A program made the translations under genes and the position numbers. Of a DNA stretch of 64,000 nt, positions 41,869 through 50,644 are shown piece after piece; position 1 is the stretch's first letter; every line of letters starts with the position of its first letter. The DNA lies in NCBI GenBank assembly GCA_910579965.1, contig CAJTWF010000002.1, positions 1 to 64,000 on the forward strand. Direction: 5' to 3'. The stretch comes from an uncultured Oscillospiraceae bacterium. GTDB taxonomy: Bacteria; Bacillota; Clostridia; Oscillospirales; Oscillospiraceae. Under the pieces are notes generated by a model, which searched no databases, was not told the origin of the DNA, and saw only the letters and a program-made list of their open reading frames with translations.

Positions 41869-42780
41869 ATGTCAGTGATACAGACAATGGGCCTGTCCAA
41901 GCGCTATAAGGACAGGTGGGCCGTGGACCGGCTGGACCTGCGGGTGGAGCAGGGGGACATCTACGGCTTCATCGGCCGCAACGGCGCGGGCAAATCCACC
42001 ACCTTGAAGCTCCTGTGCGGTCTGGCCCGCCCCACCCGGGGGGAGGCCCTGCTCTTTGACCGGCCCATCCGGGACGCGGCGGCCCGACGGCGGGTGGGGG
42101 CCCTCATCGAGCAGCCGGGGCTGTACCCGGATCTGAGCGGGCGGGAGAATCTCCTGCTGTACGCCGCGCTGCTGGGGCTGGACAGCCCCCGGCAGCAGGT
42201 GGACGAGGCGCTGCAAACGGTGGGTCTGTCCGCGGCGGAGAAAAAGCCGGTGCAGCGCTACTCCATGGGCATGAAGCAGCGGCTGGGCGTGGCCCTGCCG
42301 CTGCTGGGCGGGCCGGACCTGCTGCTGCTGGACGAGCCCATCAACGGCCTGGACCCGGAGGGCATCCGGGAGATGCGGGAGCTGCTGCTGCGGCTGAACC
42401 GGGAGCGGGGGATAACCATCCTCCTCAGCTCCCACATCCTGGGGGAGCTGAGCAAGCTGGCCACCCGGTACGGCATCATCCAGGAGGGCAGGCTGGTGGA
42501 GCAGATCACCGCCGGGGAGCTGGCCCAGAGGTGCGCCGACTACCTGTGCCTGCGCACGGACCAGCCGGAGAAGGCGGCGGCCCTGCTGGAGCAGACGCTC
42601 CATTTGACCCGATGGGAGATGCGGCCGGAGAGGGAGATCCGGATCTACGATCCGGTGGACGCCAAAAGCGTGGGCCGGGTCCTGACCCAGGCGGGCGTCG
42701 CGGTGGAGGAGCTGAGCCAGCACCGGCAGGACCTGGAGGGCTATTTTCTGGAGCGTATGGGAGGGGAGAAGCATGTTTAA
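41869..42780 (+). CDS. ABC transporter ATP-binding protein (BcrA-like)
   Basis: This 303-residue ATPase has Walker A GRNGAGKST, signature YSMGMKQRLG, Walker B LLLLDEPINGLD and the switch histidine in LSSHILGELS. The C-terminal extension is typical of the bacitracin/lantibiotic-export subgroup. AAAAGGAGG precedes the ATG. It overlaps the permease gene by eight bases and belongs with a response regulator and kinase, as in peptide-antibiotic resistance modules. Confidence 0.9.
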   Translation: MSVIQTMGLSKRYKDRWAVDRLDLRVEQGDIYGFIGRNGAGKSTTLKLLCGLARPTRGEALLFDRPIRDAAARRRVGALIEQPGLYPDLSGRENLLLYAALLGLDSPRQQVDEALQTVGLSAAEKKPVQRYSMGMKQRLGVALPLLGGPDLLLLDEPINGLDPEGIREMRELLLRLNRERGITILLSSHILGELSKLATRYGIIQEGRLVEQITAGELAQRCADYLCLRTDQPEKAAALLEQTLHLTRWEMRPEREIRIYDPVDAKSVGRVLTQAGVAVEELSQHRQDLEGYFLERMGGEKHV

Positions 42781-43579
42781 TCTGCTGAGAATGGATCTCC
42801 GGCGGCTGTTCAAAACCCGGAGCTTTTATATCATCCTGGGCGTGACCGCGGGGCTGATTTTGATGGTAGTGCTGCTGACAGCTGTGGTTTCTGATCCGGA
42901 GACACTGGACTACGTGGACGTCCACGGCGGGGAGATCGACGACATTGACCTCCGGATGTCGGAGGAAATCCGCAATATGACCCAGCTTGATCTGGCCTAT
43001 GAAGTGCTGGGCGGCGGCTTTCTGCTGGTTATCGCCGGCATTGGGGTCACGCTCTTTGTCAGCGGGGACTTTACCAGCGGCTTTGTGAAAAATATCTGCT
43101 GCGCCCAGCCCCGCCGGGTACATTATGTCCTCTCCAAGGCGCTGGCTGCCGGGGTTTACAGCGCCGTCATTACCCTCCTGGGCACGCTGCTGATTCTGCT
43201 GGCCCCCTATCTGTATGGGATGCGCCCTGTGCCCAATACCGCTCTTGAAATTCTGCGGTATCTATTCTGGATGTGGCTGCCCCACTGGGCCTTCTCCCTG
43301 ATGGGCCTGGCGCTGGTTCTGCTGACCAGAAGCGCCACGCTGGGCATCATTTTGTCCCTGGTGGCCGGAGGCGGGCTGACCGCCGTTATGGCGGGAACGC
43401 TGGGGAAGCTGCTGGGCTGGCCTCCTCTGGAGCAGTATTTTCTCTCCACGGTAGTAAAGGGCGTCTACGTGCCCCAGAGCGGTATCGCACAGCCCGGCGT
43501 TATCCTGGCCTGCGCCGCCGCCTGGGCAGTGATCTACGGAGCGGGAAGCCTGCTGGCCATGGAGAAGCGGGACATTTAA
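42773..43579 (+). CDS. ABC-2 type transporter permease
   Basis: The 268-residue product has about six hydrophobic segments, the first at about 15-40 (FYIILGVTAGLILMVVLLTA), and a short external loop rich in acidic residues between the first two. This is the layout of BcrB/LanE-type permeases. It is coupled to the ATPase gene upstream and lies 12 bases before the kinase gene. The substrate is unknown, probably an antimicrobial peptide. Confidence 0.85.
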   Translation: MFNLLRMDLRRLFKTRSFYIILGVTAGLILMVVLLTAVVSDPETLDYVDVHGGEIDDIDLRMSEEIRNMTQLDLAYEVLGGGFLLVIAGIGVTLFVSGDFTSGFVKNICCAQPRRVHYVLSKALAAGVYSAVITLLGTLLILLAPYLYGMRPVPNTALEILRYLFWMWLPHWAFSLMGLALVLLTRSATLGIILSLVAGGGLTAVMAGTLGKLLGWPPLEQYFLSTVVKGVYVPQSGIAQPGVILACAAAWAVIYGAGSLLAMEKRDI

Positions 43580-43591
43580 GGAGTGATTTTT

Positions 43592-44476
43592 ATGCTGCCT
43601 GCCCTGATTCTGACCCTGGCCGCCCTGGCCGCCGCCCTGCTGCGCCTGCTGGCCTATCGCGGTCAGCTGCTGGAGATGGCCCGGATTCTGGAGGAGACCC
43701 CGGCGGAGAGCAATCTGCGTCTGACGGTGAGGATGTCCGGTGCGGCGCCCCGGCGGCTGTGCCGGGCAATCAATGCCCGGCTGGAGGCGGGGCGGCAGCT
43801 GCGCATGGAGACGATGCGGGAGGAGCGGGAGCTGAAGTACGCTATGGCCGCCATCTCCCACGACATCCGCACCCCTCTGACCGGAGCCCTGGGCTATTTG
43901 CAGCTGATGGAGGATGCTCCGGAGGGGCGGGAGGCGTATCTGCCCATCGTGAGGCGGCGGCTGGAGCAGCTGGAGGAGCTGCTGGGGGAGCTGTTTCTCT
44001 ACACCCGGCTGCTCAATGACCCCGCCCCCATGGAGTGCGGCCCCACGGCGGCCCTGCCGCCCCTGTGGGAGGCCCTGGCGGAGCTCTGCCCCCAGCTGGA
44101 GGCGGCGGGCGTCACGCCGGAGCTCCCCTCCGGGGACCTGTCGGTCTGGGCCAGCGCCCCGGCCCTGGGCCGGGTGTACCGGAACCTGATCGTCAACGCC
44201 CTCCGCCACGGCGGCGGCGGGCTCGCCATCTCCGCAGGGGAGGGGGAGATCCGCTTCTCCAACCCCCTGGGCCCCGGACCCGCGCCGGACCCGGCCCGCC
44301 TCTTTGACCGCTTCTATCAGTCCAGCCCCGCCCGCGGAGCGGGTGGGGCTGGACTGGGCCTGTCGATTGTCCGGGAGCTGATGGAGCGGATGGGGGGCCG
44401 GGCCTCCGCCCGGATAGGGGAGGGGAAGCTGGAGATCTGCCTGACCTTCTCCCCCGGCCCGGACAGGGATATGTAG
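43592..44476 (+). CDS. Sensor histidine kinase of the ABC transporter module
   Basis: This 294-residue kinase has one N-terminal membrane segment (MLPALILTLAALAAALLRLL), the phosphoacceptor H-box AAISHDIRTPLTGALGYL, the N-box RNLIVNALRHGG and the G-box GGAGLGLSIVREL. There is no external sensing domain, so it may sense through the transporter, as BceS-type kinases do. I chose the ATG with AAGGAG 8 bases upstream over a GTG overlapping that site. Its terminator lies within the 3' end of the convergent Sel1 gene. Confidence 0.88.
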   Translation: MLPALILTLAALAAALLRLLAYRGQLLEMARILEETPAESNLRLTVRMSGAAPRRLCRAINARLEAGRQLRMETMREERELKYAMAAISHDIRTPLTGALGYLQLMEDAPEGREAYLPIVRRRLEQLEELLGELFLYTRLLNDPAPMECGPTAALPPLWEALAELCPQLEAAGVTPELPSGDLSVWASAPALGRVYRNLIVNALRHGGGGLAISAGEGEIRFSNPLGPGPAPDPARLFDRFYQSSPARGAGGAGLGLSIVRELMERMGGRASARIGEGKLEICLTFSPGPDRDM

Positions 44477-44486
44477 CCCCAGCCCC

Positions 44487-47400
44487 TCACCGCCGCCAGG
44501 GCCAGCGCGGCTTTTTGCCCTCCAGACGCTGGAGGGCTTTTTTCGCCTCCTGGCTGCCCTGCTGGGCGGCCTGCCGGTAGAGCTCCAGGGCCCGCTCCCG
44601 GTCCCGGCGCACCCCCAGGCCCTTCTCATACAGGGCGCCCAGGGCGCAGATCCCGTCCCGGTAGCCCCCCTCGCTGCTCTTGGCGTACAGCTCCGCCGCC
44701 CGCTTGGGGTCCTGCTCCACGCCGTAGCCGTTCTCGTAGCACTCCCCCAGCAGAAACTCCGCCCGGTGGTAGCTCTGCTCCGCCGCCTTGGCGAACCAGG
44801 CCGCCGCCTCCCTGTCGTCCTCCTTCACGCCGATGCCGTGGTAGTAGAAGAACCCCAGGTTGCACTGAGCCCGGGCGTTGCCCTGCTCCGCCGCCTGCCG
44901 GTAGAGGCGGGCGGCCTCCGCTTTGTCCTCCTCCACGCCCACGCCCATCTCATAGCACAGGCCCAGGGCGCAGGTGGCGGGGGCGTAGCTCTGCTGGTGG
45001 GCCTGACGGTACCAGGACGCCGCCTGGGCGGGGTCTTTCTCCACGCCGTAGCCGTTCTCATAGCACTCCCCCAGCAGATGCCGGGCCCGGGCGCTGCCCC
45101 GCTGGGCGGCCTCGGTGAACCACTTCGCCGCCTCCTCGTCGTTCTCCTCCACGCCGATGCCCTGGTAGTAGCAGTACCCCAGGTTGCACTGGGCCCGGAT
45201 GATGCCCTGCCGGGCGGCCTGGCGGTAGAGCTCCACCGCCCGGACCTTGTCCATCTCCACCCCGTCTCCGAACTCGTAGCACACGCCCAGGGCGCAGGCG
45301 GCGGGGGCGTAGCCCCTCTCGTAGGCGGACTGGTAGAGCTGGAAGGCGTGGGACAGGTCCACCTCCACGCCGTAGCCGTTCTCGTAGCACTCCCCCAGCA
45401 GCATCTGGGCCCGGGGATAGCCGCCGTCCGCAGACTTGGCGAACCAGAGCACCGCCTGATCGTTGTCCTCCGGCGTGCCGATGCCCCGGTAGTGGCAGAA
45501 CCCCAGACAGCACTGGGCCCGGATGTGGCCCTGCTCGGCGGCCAGGCGGTAAAACTCCACCGCCCTGGCCTCGTCCTGGTCCACGCCGGTTCCGCTCTCG
45601 TAGCAGGTGCCCAGGGCGCAGGCGGCCGGCACATGGCCCCCCTCCCAGGCCCTCTGGTAGAGCTGGAAGGCCCTGGCCTCGTCCTGGTCCACGCCGTAGC
45701 CGTTCTCATAGCACTCCCCCAACAGGTGGAGGGCCCGGGGGTACTCCTGCTGGGCGGCCTTGGCGAACCACTCCGCCGCCTGATCGTCGTCCTCCTCCAC
45801 GCCGATGCCCTGGTAGAAGCAGAATCCCAGGCAGCACTGGGCCCGGGCGTCCCCGGCCTCGGCCCCCTGGCGGTAGAGCTCCAGGGCCCGGGCCTTGTCC
45901 TCCTCCACCCCGGAGCCCGTCTCATAGCACACGCCCAGGGCGCAGGCCGCCGGCACGTGGCCCCCCTCCCAGGCCTTCTGGTAGAGCGCCGCGGCCTGGT
46001 TGATGTCCCGCTCCACGCCGTAGCCGTACTCCAGGCACTGGCCCAGCAGATACTGGGCCCGGGGATAGTCCTGCTGGGCGGCCTTGGCGAACCACTCCAC
46101 CGCCTGGCTGTCGTCCTCCTCCGCGCCGATGCCCCGGTAGAAGCAGTAGCCCAGGTTGCACTGGGCCCGGGCGCTGCCCAGCTCGGCGGCCTGGCGGTAG
46201 AGCTCCACGGCCCGGGCCTTGTCCTCCTCCACCCCCCGGCCCAGCTCATAGCACAGGCCCAGGGCGCACACGGCGGGGGCGTGGCCCTTCTCCGCGGCGG
46301 CGGCGTAGAGCTTCACCGCCTTGTCCACGTCCTTCTCCACCCCTACGCCGAAGTCGTAGCACTCCCCCAGCAGGTTCATGGCCCGGGGGAAGGCCTGCTC
46401 CGCCGCCTGGGCGAACCAGTAGGCGGCCTGCTCGTCGTTTACCTCCACGCCGATGCCGTGGTAGTAGCAGTAGCCCAGGTTGCACTGGGCGGGGACGTGG
46501 CCCCGCTCGGCGGCCAGGCGGTAGAGCTCCACCGCCTGGGCCTTGTCCTTCTCCACCCCCATGCCGATCTCATAGCACAGGCCCAGGGCGCAGGTGCCGG
46601 GGGGATAGTCGTTTTCGTGGGCCTGACGGTAGAACCGCTGGGCCTGCTCCTCGTCCTTGTCCACCCCGTGGCCGTACTCATAGCACTGGCCCATCAGGTA
46701 CTGGCCCCGGGGGTAGCCGTCCAGAGCGGCCTGACGGTACAGGGCTGCGGCCTGCTGGTGGTCCTCCTCCACGCCGAACCCCCGGTCATAGCAGACGCCC
46801 AGGGCGCAGGTGCCGGCGCTGTAGTCCTGCTGGTGGGCGGCCCGGTAGAGGGCCACCGCCTTCTCCGCGTCCTGCTCCACGCCGTAGCCGTTCTCATAGC
46901 ACTCCCCCATGAGCAGCTGGGCCCGGGGGTAGTCCTGCTGGGCGGAGCGGGCGAACCAGGCAGCGGCCTGGCTGTCGTCCTCCTCCACGCCGATGCCGTG
47001 GTAGTAGAAGAAGCCCAGGTTGCACTGGGCGGGGGCGAAGTCCTGCTCCGCCGCCTCCCGGTAGAGCTCCGCCGCCCGCAGCTTGTCCATCTCCACCCCC
47101 TGGCCCAGCTCGTAGCACAGCCCCAGCTCGCACACGGCGGGGAGATAGCCCAGCTCCGCTCCGGCGGTGAAGAGCTCCAGGGCCTTGTCCACGTCCTTCT
47201 CCGTGCCAAAGCCCCTGGCGTAGCACTGGCCCAGGGCGAACTGGGCGGCCACGTGGTCCCCCTCCGCCGCCCTGGCAAACCAGCGGAAGGCCTGCTCCGG
47301 GTCCTCCGGGGCGCCGTCCTCGCCGGCGCGGTAGTTCTGGGCCAGCCGGTAGGCCGCGTCCAGATCCCCGTCCTCGGCGGCGGAGAGCAGCTCCCGGAAG

Positions 47401-47513
47401 TTCTGCCGCTTCTCCGCTGACCGGTCCGCAAGGGTCTGAATCAGCTCCGGGTTAAAATATATCATTACCGTGTCCTGCCCGCCGTGCAGGAGGTTCTCAT
47501 TCTGATCCGCCAT
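44487..47513 (-). CDS. Giant Sel1-repeat protein
   Basis: This 1008-residue protein is almost wholly Sel1-like repeats of 36 residues, about 26 in number, after a 50-residue N-terminal region. Repeats fall into three types that recur in order: CALGxCYExGxGV, CNLGYCYYxGIGV (ending WFAKAAQQ) and LLGECYENGYGV, giving a 108-residue super-period. Such solenoids bind other proteins. No signal peptide or membrane segment is seen, so it is probably cytoplasmic. The C-terminus is basic (KKPRWPWRR). It has its own strong promoter. Function is unknown; smaller relatives scaffold signalling complexes. Confidence 0.92.
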   Translation of the reverse strand: MADQNENLLHGGQDTVMIYFNPELIQTLADRSAEKRQNFRELLSAAEDGDLDAAYRLAQNYRAGEDGAPEDPEQAFRWFARAAEGDHVAAQFALGQCYARGFGTEKDVDKALELFTAGAELGYLPAVCELGLCYELGQGVEMDKLRAAELYREAAEQDFAPAQCNLGFFYYHGIGVEEDDSQAAAWFARSAQQDYPRAQLLMGECYENGYGVEQDAEKAVALYRAAHQQDYSAGTCALGVCYDRGFGVEEDHQQAAALYRQAALDGYPRGQYLMGQCYEYGHGVDKDEEQAQRFYRQAHENDYPPGTCALGLCYEIGMGVEKDKAQAVELYRLAAERGHVPAQCNLGYCYYHGIGVEVNDEQAAYWFAQAAEQAFPRAMNLLGECYDFGVGVEKDVDKAVKLYAAAAEKGHAPAVCALGLCYELGRGVEEDKARAVELYRQAAELGSARAQCNLGYCFYRGIGAEEDDSQAVEWFAKAAQQDYPRAQYLLGQCLEYGYGVERDINQAAALYQKAWEGGHVPAACALGVCYETGSGVEEDKARALELYRQGAEAGDARAQCCLGFCFYQGIGVEEDDDQAAEWFAKAAQQEYPRALHLLGECYENGYGVDQDEARAFQLYQRAWEGGHVPAACALGTCYESGTGVDQDEARAVEFYRLAAEQGHIRAQCCLGFCHYRGIGTPEDNDQAVLWFAKSADGGYPRAQMLLGECYENGYGVEVDLSHAFQLYQSAYERGYAPAACALGVCYEFGDGVEMDKVRAVELYRQAARQGIIRAQCNLGYCYYQGIGVEENDEEAAKWFTEAAQRGSARARHLLGECYENGYGVEKDPAQAASWYRQAHQQSYAPATCALGLCYEMGVGVEEDKAEAARLYRQAAEQGNARAQCNLGFFYYHGIGVKEDDREAAAWFAKAAEQSYHRAEFLLGECYENGYGVEQDPKRAAELYAKSSEGGYRDGICALGALYEKGLGVRRDRERALELYRQAAQQGSQEAKKALQRLEGKKPRWPWRR
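44517..44543 (+). terminator. Terminator of the ABC-kinase operon, embedded in the Sel1 gene
   Basis: A perfect 9-base-pair stem GCCCTCCAG/CTGGAGGGC, 3-base loop and six T lie 40 bases after the kinase stop. On the other strand these bases code for the end of the Sel1-repeat protein. Confidence 0.85.
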
Positions 47514-47584
47514 TGGCTCTATTTCCTTTCGTTTGTCTTGCGCCGGCCCCGCCCCATCCGGCGGCGGGGCCCCGCGCTGTGGCT

Positions 47585-47614
47585 ATTATAGCACATCACA
47601 TTCCACGTTGGCAA
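47585..47614 (-). promoter_or_regulatory. Promoter of the Sel1-repeat gene
   Basis: On the minus strand, TTGCCA, an 18-base spacer and a perfect TATAAT with an extended TGC. The start codon is about 70 bases downstream. Confidence 0.8.
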
Positions 47615-47658
47615 GGCGGCGCGGCAGGAAAAGCGGGAAGTCAATTTTTGCTGGGGGA

Positions 47659-47687
47659 AAGGCCCCGGACCGCAGGTCCGGGGCCTT
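47659..47687 (-). terminator. Terminator after the phosphorelay operon
   Basis: A perfect 13-base-pair stem AAGGCCCCGGACC and partner with a 3-base loop lies just after the hybrid kinase stop; on the minus strand it is followed by a short run, TTTCCC. Confidence 0.75.
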
Positions 47688-47694
47688 GGAGGCA

Positions 47695-50247
47695 TTATTT
47701 CATGTACTTTTGCAGCAGCCGCGACACCTCGCGCACGTCGATGGGCTTGGCCACATGGGCGTTCATGCCGCAGTCCAGACACTTCTTGATGTCCTCGGCA
47801 AAGGCGTCGGCGGTCATGGCGATGATGGGAATGGTTTTGGCGTCCGGCCGGTCCAGGCCCCGGATGGCCTCCGTGGCCTCGTAGCCGTTCATGATGGGCA
47901 TGCGCAGGTCCATGAGCACGGCGTCGTAGTACCCCGGGTCCTTGGCCTGGAACATGTCCACGCAGACATGGCCGTCCTCCGCCCAGTCCAGAGCCAGGCC
48001 CTGGCTGCTGAGCAGCTCCTCCGCGATCTCCCAGTTGAGCTCGTTGTCCTCCGCCAGCAGGACCCGCCTGCCGGTGAAGTCCGGCTTGGCCTCCCGCTTC
48101 TGGGGGCCGCCGGCCTGATCCGGATCCAGGTAGGGCTTCAGGCCGTAAAACAGGGTGGACTTGAACAGAGGCTTGGAGATAAAGCCGGTGATCCCCGCGT
48201 CCTTGGCCTCCGCCTCAATCTCGCTCCAGTCGTAGGCGGAGATGAGCAGGATGGGCACCTCGCTGCCAAACCGGCGGCGGATCTCCCGGGCCGCCTTGAT
48301 GCCGTCCATATCCGGCAGCTTCCAGTCCAGCAGGATGACCTGGTACTCCCGGGGCGTGTTGTGCCGCTCCTCCACCATCCGGAAGGCGCTCTGGGCGTCC
48401 ATGGTCCAATCCGCGTGGACGCCGATAGCCTTCAGGGACTCCACCGTGCTCTCACACAGCTGCTGATCGTCGTCTACCACCAGCATATTCCAGTCCGGCA
48501 GGACCATGTCCGCCTCCTGGATCACGGCCTTGAGCAGGTCCACGCACACGTGGAACTCCGTCCCCTGGCCCAGCTCGCTCTCCACCTCAATGGAGCCGCC
48601 CATGGCGTCCACAATGTACTTGGTGATGGTCATGCCCAGTCCGGAGCCCTCGGTGCGGCGGACCCGGGCGTTGTCCTCCCGGACAAAGGATTCGAAGATT
48701 TTGGCCTTGAACTCCGGGGTCATGCCGATGCCGGAGTCCTTAATGCGGAAGTGGATGCGCACATATTCCTCGCCCTTGTCTGAGTCCTCCTCGTACATGG
48801 ACACGTGGATCTCCCCTTCCTCGGGGGTGAACTTCACCGCGTTGCCCAGGATATTCAGCAGCACCTGATTGAGCCGCACGCAGTCGCAGCGCACATTCTC
48901 CGTGGAGATGTCGTGGATGCACACGTCGAAGCGCTGGCGCTTGGAGCGCACCTGGGGCTGGACAATGCTTACCAGACTGTCCATCACCTCCCGCAGGGAG
49001 ACCTGATCCTCGTTGAGGGTCATCTTGCCGCTCTCGATCTTGCTCATGTCCAGCACGTCGTTGATGAGCCCCAGCAGGTGCTTGCCGGACAGGGAGATCT
49101 TTTTCAGGCAGTTCTGCACCTGCTGCATGTCTCCAATGTTGGCGGTGGCGATGGCCGTCATGCCCACGATGGCGTTCATGGGGGTGCGGATGTCGTGGCT
49201 CATGTTGGAGAGGAATTCGCTCTTGGCCTGGTTGGCGTGGATGGCCTCCCGCCGGGCGTTGTCCAGCTCCGCCATCTGCTCCCGGGTGATCTGCATGTAC
49301 TTGGCGAAGATCAGCATCAGCGCGGCCAGAATGATGGCGCTGCCGGCCAGGGTCATGGCGATCCATTGACTGCTGAGGGTGGATATCTCCTCGTCCAGGC
49401 TGCCGTAGGGCATGACCATAACCAGGTGCCACTCCGAGTAGGCCAGCCGGGTGCAGTGGAGATGACGGCGCTCCTTGCCGATCTCCAGCACGGTGGAATA
49501 GTCCTCGTTATGGTCCATGCTCTCCTGGAGCTCGCGGATATATCTTTCCCCGCCGGAGCTGCCCGCCTCCTCAAACATGGCGCGGATTTGCTCAAAATAG
49601 CTGTCCTGAAAGGCCTCGGTGGAGCGGATGACAAAGGAGCCGTCCTGGCGGATGATGTAGGAGTAGACTACGGAGTCGGTGGTGTTGAGGGCCAGGGTCT
49701 CGCTGATGTACTCCACCGGAAGGCCCGCCACCAGGGCAACGGACTTCCCCCCGCCGTCCATGGTATAGCCGACGGGCACGCCCATGAGCACCAGCTTGTC
49801 TCCCGACGCGTCGGTGCCCACGGCCACCTTCTTCTCCCCGCCGCGCAGGGAGGCCAGGAAGGGGGCCGGGTCTGTGATCTGTATGTCGCTGCCGTAGAGC
49901 ATCTCAAAGGTCCCGTCATCGCTGTAGAAGCCAAGGCAGGTGAAGTCCCGGGCCTGGGCGCTGAAGATCAGGTCACTGGAGAGCTTCTCGTGGCTGGCCG
50001 TGCCCGGCTCGTTGGTCTGCACCAGGGCCTCCACCTGTCCCAGGCGCAGGTTGATGGTGGTGGCGAAGTGGAGGGAGATCTGCTCGCTCATGCCGTTCAT
50101 GTAGAACTTGCCCACCTCGCCGATGGTGACTGAGCTGCGCCGGGTCATGTAGACGCCCAGAAAGGTAAAAATGCACACCGTCAGGATGGACGCCAGAATC
50201 AGGCTGACGGTCAGAAAACGGGGAGCCCGGGTTTTCAGCTTGCTCAT
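47695..50247 (-). CDS. Hybrid sensor histidine kinase with two receiver domains
   Basis: This 850-residue protein has a membrane helix at about 10-32, an external Cache-like sensing region (about 40-290), a second helix (about 293-315), a HisKA domain with SNMSHDIRTPMNAIVGM, an ATPase domain (NAVKFTPEEG, GSGLGMTITKYI), and two receivers: the first with phosphoacceptor in VILLDWKLPDMDG and the second with AVLMDLRMPIMNG. It is the last gene of an operon with an HPt protein and a cyclic-di-GMP enzyme, so the relay is probably kinase to receivers, then HPt, then the regulator at 50641. The input signal is unknown. Confidence 0.92.
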   Translation of the reverse strand: MSKLKTRAPRFLTVSLILASILTVCIFTFLGVYMTRRSSVTIGEVGKFYMNGMSEQISLHFATTINLRLGQVEALVQTNEPGTASHEKLSSDLIFSAQARDFTCLGFYSDDGTFEMLYGSDIQITDPAPFLASLRGGEKKVAVGTDASGDKLVLMGVPVGYTMDGGGKSVALVAGLPVEYISETLALNTTDSVVYSYIIRQDGSFVIRSTEAFQDSYFEQIRAMFEEAGSSGGERYIRELQESMDHNEDYSTVLEIGKERRHLHCTRLAYSEWHLVMVMPYGSLDEEISTLSSQWIAMTLAGSAIILAALMLIFAKYMQITREQMAELDNARREAIHANQAKSEFLSNMSHDIRTPMNAIVGMTAIATANIGDMQQVQNCLKKISLSGKHLLGLINDVLDMSKIESGKMTLNEDQVSLREVMDSLVSIVQPQVRSKRQRFDVCIHDISTENVRCDCVRLNQVLLNILGNAVKFTPEEGEIHVSMYEEDSDKGEEYVRIHFRIKDSGIGMTPEFKAKIFESFVREDNARVRRTEGSGLGMTITKYIVDAMGGSIEVESELGQGTEFHVCVDLLKAVIQEADMVLPDWNMLVVDDDQQLCESTVESLKAIGVHADWTMDAQSAFRMVEERHNTPREYQVILLDWKLPDMDGIKAAREIRRRFGSEVPILLISAYDWSEIEAEAKDAGITGFISKPLFKSTLFYGLKPYLDPDQAGGPQKREAKPDFTGRRVLLAEDNELNWEIAEELLSSQGLALDWAEDGHVCVDMFQAKDPGYYDAVLMDLRMPIMNGYEATEAIRGLDRPDAKTIPIIAMTADAFAEDIKKCLDCGMNAHVAKPIDVREVSRLLQKYMK

Positions 50248-50281
50248 CTGTCAGCACCTCCTTGAAACCTCGCGGAATGTT

Positions 50282-50644
50282 TCACGTGCCCAGACCTTCC
50301 CGGAAGGCGCGGATGGCGTCCGCCGTCTGCCCGTAGTCCGTGCGCACCTGCTCCAGCAGGGCGGGGGCCTCGGGTGTTATGCCGTGGCGCAGGGCCTCGC
50401 TCAGGGCGCTGCTGGAGCGGTAGAGCCGGGTGAAATCCAGATTCTGACACATGCCCTTGATGGTGTGGGCGGCCCGGAAGGCCTCCTCCCAGTTCTCCTC
50501 CTCCATGGACCGGAGCAGCAGCTCGTAGCTGCCGTCGTCCAGGAACTTCAATACGTACTTCTGGATGAATTTCTCGCTGGGCAGCCGTCCGGAAACGCCT
50601 GCGAAGTCGCCGTCCAGGGCGGCGTAGCACTCCTGAAGGGTCAT
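50282..50644 (-). CDS. Histidine phosphotransfer (HPt) protein
   Basis: This 120-residue helical protein has the HPt motif AAHTIKGMCQNLDF with phosphoacceptor His60. Its start overlaps the stop of the gene before it by ATGA, and the hybrid kinase gene follows after 34 bases. It should shuttle phosphate between the kinase receivers and the REC-HD-GYP-GGDEF protein. Confidence 0.9.
   Translation of the reverse strand: MTLQECYAALDGDFAGVSGRLPSEKFIQKYVLKFLDDGSYELLLRSMEEENWEEAFRAAHTIKGMCQNLDFTRLYRSSSALSEALRHGITPEAPALLEQVRTDYGQTADAIRAFREGLGT

Noticed and set aside
44766..47420. 884-codon plus-strand ORF opposite the Sel1 gene
   Set aside because: It is the complement of the Sel1 repeats; its periodicity comes from them.
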